A stretch of 64,000 nt of DNA. Origin: Gonatopus flavifemur. Taxonomy: Eukaryota; Arthropoda; Insecta; Hymenoptera; Dryinidae. The notes under the pieces were generated by a model. It was not told the DNA's origin. It ran no database searches and was given only the letters and a program-made list of their open reading frames with translations. The stretch covers positions 18,804,001 through 18,868,000 of the forward strand of contig JAFFJZ010000001.1 in NCBI GenBank assembly GCA_018340375.1, written 5' to 3'. A program made the position numbers and the translations under genes. Shown here one piece after another: positions 50,041 to 62,200 of the stretch. Position 1 is the first letter of the stretch. The number at the start of each line of letters is the position of its first letter.

Positions 50041-50269
50041 ACCATAGGAATTTAAACGGGGATATAAGTATAAGAGCGCGGAGACGGGGAATCGTTCGAG
50101 CTAGTGTAAGATACAAACGCGCCGGTACCACACCCTAGTACCGGATATATTGTGAAGATTTTTTGTTGCAAGGACACACGTATACGCGGGGACACAGGCA
50201 TTCGCACGTGAATGCACATTTAAGCGAAAAAACCAAAAAAAAAGACAAGAAAATTATAAGGACGACGAC
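50041..50269 (+). promoter_or_regulatory. TATA core promoter and 5' UTR of the cuticular protein gene
   Basis: Two overlapping TATAAG boxes lie at 50063-50068 and 50069-50074, followed by a GC-richer stretch. Transcription would start about 25-30 bp downstream, near 50095-50105, leaving a 165-bp leader before the ATG at 50270. Position and composition fit a regulated insect cuticle gene. No start-site data are available, so the exact first base is inferred. Confidence 0.6.
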
Positions 50270-50299
50270 ATGCGGGCCACGCGGCTCCTTTCTGTGATC
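50270..50299 (+). CDS. Cuticular protein exon 1 (start codon, first half of signal peptide)
   Basis: ATG at 50270 opens MRATRLLSVI and is followed at once by the donor GTGAGT at 50300, phase 0. The start was chosen because joining this 10-codon exon to exon 2 gives a textbook signal peptide (basic n-region, hydrophobic core, VTA cleavage site), and because a TATA-type promoter lies about 200 bp upstream. No other upstream ATG gives this. Confidence 0.85.
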
Positions 50300-53200
50300 G
50301 TGAGTATTCCTCTTAAATACAATAAAACCAAGGAGACACAGATAACAATACGTGCCAAAAAAGTGCCAGAATTATCCTCTCTGAGTGTGGGACTCGCTCC
50401 ATCTTCTTTCTCTTCTTCTTCTTCTTCTTTCTCTCCTTTCTACGATTAAAAGTGTTGCTCTGTGTTGATATTTATTTTTCATCTTTTAGCTACTTAGAGT
50501 GCGTGGATTGTTAATTATTTTATTGAATTAGCACTTATCCAAAGCAATGAGACACGTTACGAATCATATTTCAAAAGAAGAGTAGTGTATATTCGTATTC
50601 TGCAGTGTTTTCCCGCCAATAATACGATACAATGCTATACAGTCTTATTTAAATTTATTAGTAATTGATTTGAATCTTCATTCTTCCCAGAATTATTCTG
50701 GAACTTTGTTATCCTAGGATGAAATCTTTGATAGTAATTCATATAATTTTCTATATTTTAAAAACTTTTGTTACAAGTCTTTTGTTCTAAATTTGTTTGT
50801 ATTTTATTTCGTAAAGAAAATGAAAAATTTCTCCCTCATCTTTCCGTGTGAGATCCAAAAAGCCATCGATACAATCTCAATTCAACTTGGTTGATAATTT
50901 TTCTTTCAAATCAAAGATCCAATGATTTCAGCTTAGGATGGAATAATGGAATTTAATAGATAAATCGAAGAACAACAGTCTCGAAAGATGAGATGAAGAA
51001 AACTTGAAGAAACAAACAGCGATTATTAACCCATTCGAATCTACCTCATGCGTGAGACAAAAATCTATTACAACACACATTTCTCGAATACCTCTATAAA
51101 CTAGCAATTTTTATTTCCCTTTGAACTGGAGTTATGTTATCATCTAGATGCTTGAATGGGAAATCAGAGAAACAAACCCATTTTCACACTGATTCCGTGG
51201 GAAACGGTTTCGCATTGGACAAAGATTATGTAAAACTCTGTGTAGCCTGAGTTTATAGCAAACGACAAGTCGAACGACTATTGGCAATTAAATGGATACA
51301 CTTTTTATTCGTTGGCACATGAACGGAAGACGGAAATACCTTACCCTGAAACTGGAAATGAACTGCATAAATGGGATCCACGTATTTAGAACTGTAACTT
51401 CAAGTTAAGAATGGAGAGTTCAAGAGAGCCCTTGTTTTCATAACAACGTTATCGAGAATTATCTCCGCACGAAACGATATTAGATTTTCTATAGAATTCA
51501 ATGAGCGTTACACTCTGAAAAACATCTCATTTGAAGATGTGAAAGCGAACGAAATCTCTGTATATACATCGTGTACGCGATGTACCTTGCGAGATGTGCG
51601 TTTACCTTGAACAGATCAATCATTCTTTTCTGCGATTTTTCATGATCTTCAGCAACATTTTTGAATCTAATTATCAAAGAATGACGAGAAGATCAAGCTC
51701 CTTCAGCAAACAGTTTCACGGTTCATTAATTATCCGATTTTTAAGACACTCAATTGAACATTAGGAACAAAACTTGACAAAGTTTTGCAATACTCGAATG
51801 TAATCATAATTCACGTTGAAATACAAGTCCCATCAATTTCTCAATGCCTTTTCATCTAAATTTCTATACTCCGTACTTTCATTCGGTAATGTGATTCTTC
51901 CGAATCCTTCGTTAGTGGTCACAATGATTCATCAGAAACCCTATTCATGCGTTTCAAGCGGACCCGGGTAATAAGAATGAGTACCTTTTTTACGGTGGTG
52001 AAATAAGGTATCGTGTTACGAAATATTAAAAATTCATTTTCGATTGAGCTCTGAATTTTACGATCCCCTTCTATATTGTTTGATAAAGTTGTAGCAATAA
52101 AACATAATAGAATTTTAATTGCAACTTTAATGATTTAATTATAGCAACCTTTCCGGTGGTTTGAGAAAGACCTTGAATATCGAGAAGAGTATACAGATGT
52201 GGTTTCAACCTCATATTATCTCATTGTAAAATCTCTCTGTTATATATTACATAAAATCTTACATTAATTTCATAACGTTTATAAACTTGATACTTCAAAT
52301 TTATGCATTGAATTCATATTTCGACGCCTTCGACATTCCGCGATACGAGGTTGTTCGGCTCATTGAAAAATATTCTAATATATCTAAAACTTGTTTCCCG
52401 TAAGGGATGTCGAGTAAACCAGCCAAACCGCATCACGAAATATACAGGAAATGATACGATATAATACACGTACGGGGATATAGGATTAAAAATTCTTAAC
52501 GTGCTTCAAAAATGTGCTGTATTTTAAACCAGATCTGTGGACGGTAAAAGGGAAAGTGAAACTTCTCGAAACAATGTTTCAATCGATTACATTGACAAGT
52601 TAGACTCAATTCGACTGCCTCGCTTCGATCATATCTTGAATTCAATACCCATAGGTATCAATTTATTCTAACCACAATTCATTCGATATCAGGAGAGAAC
52701 TGTATAACTGTGGTACAAAAATCTCAATTTGGGAGTAAAAACTTTGGGAACTACTTTTGTATTGCGACACCGCAATTCTGAATTTATTCTATTCCACGTC
52801 TTGAAAACCGCGAAAGAAGAAGAGCTGCGAATGTGGGTCGTCTTTGAATACTTTCCGTAAACTGTCATGTATCGTTGTCGCTCTTCTTTGCTGACAATTG
52901 CGTCATGTGTTTTTAATTACACATTTTTATGTCCTGTACCGCGATATGAGAATGTGAAAAAATGTTCTACTCGGAATAGCGATCTATTATCAGTTTCACG
53001 ACTGAACGATTACCGTACAATAAATCTCTCCCTCTCTCTATGCTATGGTGACGGTTAACTGAAGTTTTTAAAACACTCAAGAGAGAGAGAGAGAGAGAGA
53101 GAGAGATTGGTGGTTGATAAATCAATAAATTCTATCTCTGTCACTTGGATTGAGTGTAAGTTAGTGAAGGGAACCCATTCCCAGTTCGTAAGATTGGCTG

Positions 53201-56200
53201 GTTATGTTGATAATCCATTGGATCATAACACAGTTGAACTCTTTAATGGAAGAATCATGACATAGTTATGCTTCATTCGCGTGCGAATGTTAATTTGCTT
53301 TAATCTCAACTCCAACGGAATTATGAAAGTTCTTAAAAATTCGTACGAGAGCGAAAGAATTGACGGTAATAACCATTCCGTTAAATGAATGCAATTTATC
53401 TAATTAGATGTTATCACGAGAGTTTCAACTAAATCCTTCTGAAAGGATTTCTGAATGAAATAAAAGTAATTTTCATCTCCCGAAGAATAGAATCATGTAG
53501 ATTTGATAGATGGTAATAACTTTCCCCAAACGGCAAATCAAAGCCTGCGGGAGGATCCAAAGATTTTACCTTGTTTATTGCCAAGTAACGAGCAGAATTC
53601 GTAAATATTCTCACACGCACGGTACTGTTCCGAGTAAATATGATATCAGTGAAAGCGTCAGCATAAGGCATTTGATACAAGAAAGTCACGTCCTGATTTT
53701 TAGTCTGTATTCTGAATAAGCAACGCGTGCTGTGACTTGGAACCAAAAAACAATTCTCTTTGATTGAAAAAGCGATACACTTGAATCGAAATATTCTAAA
53801 CCTCCACTGAGAGAACAGATATCTTGAAAAATACCATAATTTATGGATTTTTACGTGAACCTATAATTTCTTGGACTTTGATAAAGAAGTATGGTACCTT
53901 CCTCATAAAAGTCCCAGCCATTATGATACTTTTAGAGTCATCTTCTTGTAAATATTTTGACTCGGGTTAGACCAACGCGAAAAATCCATACATTATGGTA
54001 TTTTCGAAGATACCATTTTCTCCGTGTGGAGAATTCTGAAACAGATTTTCCCAAGCTTTTCACGATCCATAATTCGAAGAAGCGACTAAAAACAATTGCA
54101 TCTTTACTCGAGAAGTTTGAGTAATTGAAATCTCTGATACACGTTGCAAAATTTTTGTCTCCGACGTTGACATTTGAATGATACTCCTACATGAATATTC
54201 AATACATTCCGATCCCTCGAACGCAAAAAGAAATGTGTATTTAATTTGATGAAAGGAACATTAACGTAGCAATAATTGCTTCATCGTTTATTATTCCATC
54301 ATAACTTGATCGAGTGGAGACGTTTGAATATACAATCAATTTTTCTGAGTACAATAGTTGAATCATCCGTGAGATGTAGATCGAAGACCATCATTGCACC
54401 TGACGCTTTGGAATTGGAAAGTAATTCGAGTCCCTGCATGCATTTGTATACATGTACATATATTTCTGTCGCCTTGGTCTGGTATTACAAGTTGGTTAAC
54501 GTACACCCATGTAAATGAATTACCAAGCCCAATGCATACAAAGGTAAAATTCATTACAAGTTACATACACGTAAAATCATTGGGAGAAAAGTGAAAGCGA
54601 TTCGATTCTTTCGAACTTTTGACGAGGCGTCGCGAGCCAAGACGACGACGATGACGACGACGACGACGAAGACGAGGACGTCGTCGTCCTTCTTCTCCTC
54701 CTCATTGAGTATATAGATCTTGCACATGTGATAAATGCAGCGTGGACGTGTGTAATCGTTTGACATTTAAGACCCCGCGACATATTCGCGACAAGTTTGC
54801 GACAAGCTCGCGTTGAATTGGTATCAGGATCGTTAAAAGGACTGAATTTATTACTAATGTATTGTGATTCTATTACAAACATTTGACGAAGTACATATGT
54901 ACTGTTTTTCTTTTTTAATTATACAAGGTCGTTCTGTGGATTTATAAAAATCACATTGAACAATACGCGTAGCGAGTGAAAGGACACGTTGTTATGACAC
55001 TGATATATATATTGTTATAACAACACCGAGATCTAATACACAAAAAGGATCAGGGAATAAATTCATGAAAACAACTTCATACTTTTTACTAAAATTCCAA
55101 CTACTAGTAAATTCCTTTGAAAAGTGAAAGAAATACTAAATTAACTGAATATAACTATACACACATGAAATGTAAATTATCTTTACGAAACAATATTCTC
55201 GATTCTTTATGCAAACAGCTTTTATATATACTAACTCTCTTTCATTCTTCTCATAGGAATAATGATGATCAATTTCACAATTCGTAGATAATTTTATACA
55301 ATGAGAAATTGAAACACATTGAGAAATCTCGATAAATACATTACGGAATTGATTAACAATGTTCCCCAAATAAGACATCTTTTCTGTAATAATAAAAAAT
55401 ATCCTTATCGATACTCATTTGACAAGTTAAAATTAATCGTTGACATTTATAATACAGTTACTTAATAATCAACTGCAACTGCAACTTGTTCAACGAGTTC
55501 TTTATTTTTTTATTCTTGAAATACTGTATTGAATGTACAACTAGGGTATCCGTAGTTCGAACACGAATTAAAATTCTCCGAGTTTTCCATGATCCTTATT
55601 CGACTTTCCCTCAAACGTATATAACGATAATAAGTGTTGATGAAGTGAAAGTATGAGTTACGATCCGTTGTTAACAATTTATAGATGTGGATTTTTTAGA
55701 AGTAAATTTTTTCAAAAGGATTTTCGATGTTTCAGGTACTGGCGGTTGTGGTGGAAATCGTGACAGCGCAATTCCACGATTCGCCGATTGAGAATCACCG
55801 GCCGAAAGGACACTTTACACCCATACAAATTAGGTCCGGTCGTTTTCAAACGAAACCTCCTTTGAATCGACCCACTCCTCAATCGATCTTATTGAATCAA
55901 GCAAGACTTCGCAAACCACTTCCGTTCAGGTAAATTATATATTTTTATATATGTTTCAAAATACATCGAGCAGATACGTGTTTTGTATCGCACGTGCATT
56001 CCGATCTAACGTATAATAATCGTTACGCACGATATTCTCGAAGAAACTAGCGGAAAGATTGGTACTCTTTTTATTTCTGTACAAGAAAAACAACGAGATC
56101 GTGTTGTGAATTGCAACTGCGCTTATGGAGAAAAATCGAAAGGATAGTAATTTTTTATCAAAATTTGAGAATACTTTTGAATTTTGTAATGGAGACAAAA

Positions 56201-59200
56201 TGGTTCACATTTTCGTGAAATTATTTGATTTGAAAGACAATGGGAAATTATCGATACACGGAGAGAAATGCGTAATAAAATTTATTAGATTTCTAATAAC
56301 CCTTATCCAAAAATATATGCAGGTGAAAATAGGGACAGCTATCTGATATAATACTGATTATTATAAGCACATATGAACAAGATCAATATTTCCTTTCTGT
56401 AAGTTTTATTAGAAAATTTATTCAAATTAATTATACAACATGATACACAGTGCATACCCGAACATCGTTGTGTATTAGAACTATCTTGTACAGTGTATTA
56501 TAATTTTATTATGAAACTGTCAATACAAAATATGAAAAAACTAAAGTGTAGAAACGGGGAGAATATTGCATTCAAAATGATTGTTGTAGTTTACCATCTG
56601 CGCACCATATCGAAAATTATAGCAGGAATTATGATATTTTCATTAAATTTGAGAGGAAACATCACAACTTTTATTATTGGGAGTACACATTAATTCGGTC
56701 CGTTTTTTTGCAGTTAAAGATGCGTTTACTTCAGAAGAACATGAATTATCCAATTAATCAAAGTATTTTCCCATCTTTCGGGTAATTTTCGAATCCCGTT
56801 ACGGAAAAACGTCTCGTCTTTCGAGGCGATCCAAGTTAGGAGCCAATTTTCGATTTCTTCGAACGAAGTGAACCGGTGGCCTACCAAATCGTGCTGCATC
56901 TGTTGGAATAATCCGTAATCGGAAGGAGCAATGTCCGGCGAGTACGGCGGTTGCGGTAGAATATCCCACTTCAACGTTTCCAGATAATTTTTCACTACTT
57001 TTGCCACACGAGGCCGAGTGTTATCGTGTAAAAGAATAACTTTGTAATGTCTCTCCTTGTATTCCGGACGTTTTTCTCGTAACGCACGACTCAAACGAAT
57101 CAATTTTAGCCTATACCGATCACCTGTAGTAGAATCACCAGGTTTTAGCAACTCATAGTATATAACACCCTTTTGGTCCCACCAAATACACAGCATGATC
57201 TTTGAACCATCAATATTCCTCTTTGGTGTCGATGTTGAAGTCGATGGCAACGATTGACCGGGCATAGCATAGTATTTTCTTTTCTTGGGGTTATCGTAGA
57301 ATATCCATTTCTCATCTCCAGTCACAATCCGATGTAAGAACCCCTTTCTTCGTTGTCTTTGAATCAGCTGCTCGCAAGTGAGAAATCGCCGTTCAATGTC
57401 TCTAGGCTTTGAGTCATAAGGCACCCAATTATTGCCTTGCTTTTGAACCATGCCCATGGATTGTAATCGTACGGAAACTGCTTGTTGCGTAACTCCCAAT
57501 GATTCCGCAAGCTCCTATTGCGTTTGACTCGGATCTTCGTCGAGTAAAGCCTCCGATTCCTCGTTTTCGAATTTTTGTGGTCGTCCTGAGCGAGGCTTGT
57601 CTTCGACCCTGAAAACGTCGAAACCATTCCCTACATGATTTATCAGTTGGAGCATTGTCACCATAAACTTCCACGAGCATTCGATGGGTTTCAGCTGCAC
57701 TTTTTTTCCAATTAGAACAGAAAACTAGCACCTCCCGCAAATGCTGCTTAGTTAAAACGAAATTTGACACACTTCACTGAGTAAAAATCGGGATTCTAGA
57801 AGGAACTCGGAGTGATATCAACTGAATATTATTCCCAGGTGTCTAACCTCTCTGAAACAATTGAAATCGGTTATGACTATGAAACCTCCATGAGAGCGAG
57901 AGTCATCTTTTCAAACCGGACCGAACTAGTTTCTACTCCCAATATATATGTGTGTTCAACCTCAAAACTGAAGTTTATCGAGGGTAATAGTATCACTTAT
58001 AACAGATGGATGAAACCACGATGTTGCTGAAATAAAAAATGCTATATTCTGCTTACATTGTCGCAACTTTTGATGAGTGTGCAATACTGGTTAGTTCACC
58101 CCACCTTACCCATTCTTTTGGAGTAGTTCAGATCAATATAATCCAGAACACTGTAGTTCATAACAAAACAATTCAAAACAGTGTAGTTCGGATTTGTGTG
58201 ATGAAATCATTACAGCGCACTGAGAGAAGAGCGATTTGGAGGTTCAGTAAACAGTATTATATTTGATCAATAAATCTGAATATTACTGAACTTTCAGCAA
58301 TGTTTCACGAAATTTCAAGGAACATTATTGAAATTTTGCTTTACATTACTCAGTGTTCTACAATCGTTATTATATAATACAATATTCACGACCAAATTCG
58401 CTGTGTGTCACTCAATTCCTAAACGTTTAGTAATTGAGTGTTACACAGCAAATTTGATTATGAATATGGTATTATATAATAACGATTGTAGAAGACTGAG
58501 TAATATAAAGCAAGATTTCAGTAATGTATCTTGAAATTTCGTGAAACATCGCTGAAAGTTCAGTAATATTCAGATTTATCGATCAAATATAATACTATTT
58601 ACTGAACCTCCAAATCGCTCTTCTCTCAGTGCGATTATCGATATTGTTGTTTTTGATCAGATTTCAAATCCCTGCAAAGTCACGGAGGACTGCCGGGCTA
58701 TTTCTTGCCATCCAGCCAGCAAAGTGCTTCCAAATCCACGTTTCCGTTACTAGCAGTCCTAGTGGTAGCAACATAGTAGCTTTTCAATTACCGTTCCTAG
58801 CGAAAATGGGAGCGTGAGAAGGGTATGAAGTGACGCGGGAGAGTAAATGAAACATTATATAAGCGCGAAACAAGCGGAAATTGAAACATTTTACGCTTCA
58901 TTTGTTTCAAAGTTCGCTTCCGGTGAGCGGAAATTCTCACCAGGGGTGAGACTGCATGCTACCATAACCCCAATAAAAATATTTCTCTTCAAAATTCTTC
59001 AAAACTCTTCAGATTCTTCTACATATACCCGCAGATTTCGGACGCTTTGAGAAATTTGCAGAATTTTTAACCATAAATATAACTCTGCAAATTTCTGCAT
59101 TACTCTGCAAAATTGTACATAATTCTTCCAATCTTCGTAATGTTTTATGAATTTCTCCACAAAATTCGTACAAAACTCGCCAAATCTCCATATTACATTA

Positions 59201-62200
59201 AATACTTCTCTGCATATTTCTGCATTACTGTACAAATCTCTGTTTTATCTATTCACTTTTGCTTGAGAAAAAAAATTTTTGTTCAGAGTTTATCTCTACA
59301 AATCTCCTTCCAGTTCGACTTTAATGACATTACGGAAGAGACACCACATTGAAAGTCCATTTTTAGGAACTTTGCTCAGTGAGGATTAAACCCGGGTCCT
59401 ACGAGTGAGAAGCAAAGCCTCTATCACATCAGCGGATCTCCGAGATGATTACAGTAATCTCAAAGTACCACTTATGGGAATCATCGCAATGGAAAATTTT
59501 GAAAAATTCGTTTTCGTGAGGTATAGACCAATCAATTCAGAATCTTCTGAAACGAAAAATGAATAGGTCGTGGGAGAGGGGATTGTTTTAGCCTTAACTT
59601 GTAAATTTTTCCAAGTGCTGAGTCAAATCGATAGGAAATTTTGAAAGTTCGTTCCTGTAAGATATAGACCAATCGATTCAGAATCTTATGAAACGAAAAA
59701 TGAGTAGATCGTGGGAGAAAGGTTTTTTTCGACCTTGACTTGTAAATTTTTCCGAGTGCTGGGTCAAATCGATAGAAAATTTGAAAAAATTCGTTCCCGT
59801 CAGATATGGACTAATCGATTCAGAATCCTTCGAAAGGAAAAATGAGTGGGTCGTGGGAGAGAGGTTTTTTCGAGGCTTACCAGTGAATTTCAACTCAAGT
59901 TGTTTCGAGTCGATTGAAAAATTTGAAAAAATTCACTTTATCTCCGAAAATGCGATTTGAGAAAAATGTATGAATTTGTATAGAAAACTCAACTCTCCGC
60001 CGCAACCCAGCCAGCAAAGTGCTTCCAAATCCACGTTTCCGCTACTAGCAGTGCTAGTGGTAGCAACGCAGTAGCTTTTCCATTACCGTGAGACTGCATG
60101 CTACCAAAACATATATATGATTCAATTTATAACGTAGCACTACCTCAGCGCTACCAGTATTATCAGGAAGCGCTACCAAGTAGTGCTCCTAGTAAAAATA
60201 CTACCAACTCGCTCCTATTTCCATACATAAATGAAGCCATATATGTACAGAAAATTTTTAACTGTATAAGTGAATGGTAGCACCACTGCCAGAAGCGCTG
60301 CCTTGATTTTGTTGGCTGGGAAGCCGTAATATTCTTGGAATAGACAAATAAAGAGAAAATTCAAATTTTGTTCTGCAAATGTAGTTTGCAGAGAAATGTA
60401 TGAATTCGTGGAGAAAATTCCTTTCCTCATCAAATGTTTCCACCATTTATCAAGTAGAAAAATGTTGAGAAAATTCAACATTTCTCAACAAAACAACTTT
60501 GACCGATAAGTTGGAAATGTACAGAGAAACCTTTACTGGCAATAGAAATTTTCAGAAATATGCAGAATTTCACAGAGTTTTGGAAGATGAATCTGTTGAA
60601 AAAATTCTTTCTTTCTCTAAGAATTGCGATAATGAAGTTTTGCAGAGAAATTGCTGAAGTTTTGAAGAGAAATATTTTTATTGGGGAACATATATATGAT
60701 TCAATTTTTTAACGTAGCACTACCTCAGCGCTACCAGTATTATCAGGAAGCGCTACCAAGTAGTGCTCCTAGTAAAAATACTACCAAGTTGCTCGTATTT
60801 CCATACATAAATGAAGCCATATATATATATGTACAGAAGTTTTTCAACTGTATAAGTGAATGGTAGCACCACTGCCAGAAGCGCTGCCTTGATTTTGTTG
60901 GCTGGGCAGGCGTTGATTTTCATCCTCGTGGAAAAAAATGATGTGGTAGATATTTGCATAGCTGAAAATTAGCTATGGTAGCTGTTTTTTAGCTGAAGCA
61001 ACCAAGATTATCGCTATGCACAGAAAAAAATAAATACTCATGACAAGCATCTGAGGAGAAGCATTTAGATTATACCAATTTTTCATAGTCCCTGATATCC
61101 AGATGCTGAGGAGTATAATGCAGATTATAAGGAATGTTAAGAAGTTATTAAAAACTAGTATTCCAGGAGTATAATCTAGACGCTTGTCCTCGTATATTAA
61201 CCCGTATAATATTTCTTATATCCATTAGTATCTATTTTTTTCCGTGTAGTAGCTAAAATTTAGCTATTACAGCAACATTTTCACCTATCTAAATATCAAA
61301 TACGCGAAGTACCCTGACAGTAAAAGTTGCAGTACAACTGTTGCTTCAGTGTTGCTCCACCAGTTTATGTTTTGTTGTTTAAGGATTGCGTGATCTCACG
61401 TGCCATAGCTCCATGTATCCAAACATCTTCGCAGCATCATGACAACTTTCCAGTATGCATGTTGCATGTTGCTGCGCATCTCACAACAACAGTTGCTCCG
61501 TGATGTTAGGAAGTTGTTACGAATTTGCCTAGCACTTTGCAGTCTGGGTATAACTATCACAGTTAATTCCTGATTACCATAGTAAATTATTTTTTTCCGT
61601 GCTTATTTTCCTAGTAAACAAGATCTGGAGATGATATCCTCCTAGTTGCATCTGAACGTTGTATATGTACTACCCTGGTCAAAAGAAACAATTGATTCTC
61701 GCCAGATCTCATTGAATCTTGTACAATGTTCTGACCAAATCCTATTCAAGCATTTGTCAATGAGATTTAATCAGATCAATGTATTTTTTCAATGGGTTGC
61801 TGATTGAATCTTGTACAATGTTCTGACCAAATCCCATTAAATTTCATTTCATCAGATTCTATGGATTTTTTAAGCCAGGGTATGAACATGTATACTAGTA
61901 GTACACACCTTCTGACCGAACGAAGAACAGTTCCATTATCCATAGGTACTCATTTGATTTCCTTGAAAGTATCTCCATTGCAAGCGGTACACATATTTCC
62001 ACGCTTTCGTTTGGAGTTCTATCATCAAGAATCGACGCTTCGAAGTGTTCACCACCCATTCAATTGGATTTATCCAGAATCAATTGTTTCCCTTCATCAG
62101 GAATGAGAATTGATTAGATTACGTGTTACAGGCCTACCGGATTATCAGGACCAGCGGATGAACCGAACGGGTCTCATCAAAATTCAGCGCCTTCCGGACC

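Larger units (their letters stand above)
50306..55735 (+). other. Intron 1 of the cuticular protein gene (5.4 kb)
   Basis: This is AT-rich sequence with no supported exon. It holds a (GA)n run at 53080-53105, a 222-bp CACTGAG-ended foldback at 53805-54026 and a GAC/GTC trinucleotide tract at about 54641-54690. Long first introns of cuticle genes often carry enhancers, but no specific site is claimed here. Confidence 0.6.
58711..60906. mobile_element. MITE A (CCAGCC family), split by two insertions
   Basis: Ends TCCAGCCAGCAAAGTGC and TTTGTTGGCTGGG are flanked by CA. The body is interrupted by a 151-bp MITE (58795-58945, GT duplication) and by R2 (58968-60686, AA duplication). The intact copy at 60006-60320 shows the uninterrupted sequence at both points. 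Confidence 0.8.
55930..62131 (+). other. Intron 2 of the cuticular protein gene, loaded with transposons
   Basis: The 6.2-kb intron contains antisense mariner copy B (56677-57942), a fragment of a TA-MITE (57945-58095), a near-perfect 414-bp foldback (58218-58631), the A-R2-A nest (58711-60906), and further MITEs at 61019-61246 and 61673-61880. Well over half of it is repeat-derived. Confidence 0.75.

Noticed and set aside
54577..54882. ORFs with poly-Ser and poly-Val
   Set aside because: Artefact of the GAC/GTC trinucleotide tract in intron 1.
58960..60690. CRISPR-like array from the 141-bp repeats
   Set aside because: The units are head-to-tail tandem repeats without unique spacers, in a eukaryotic transposon.
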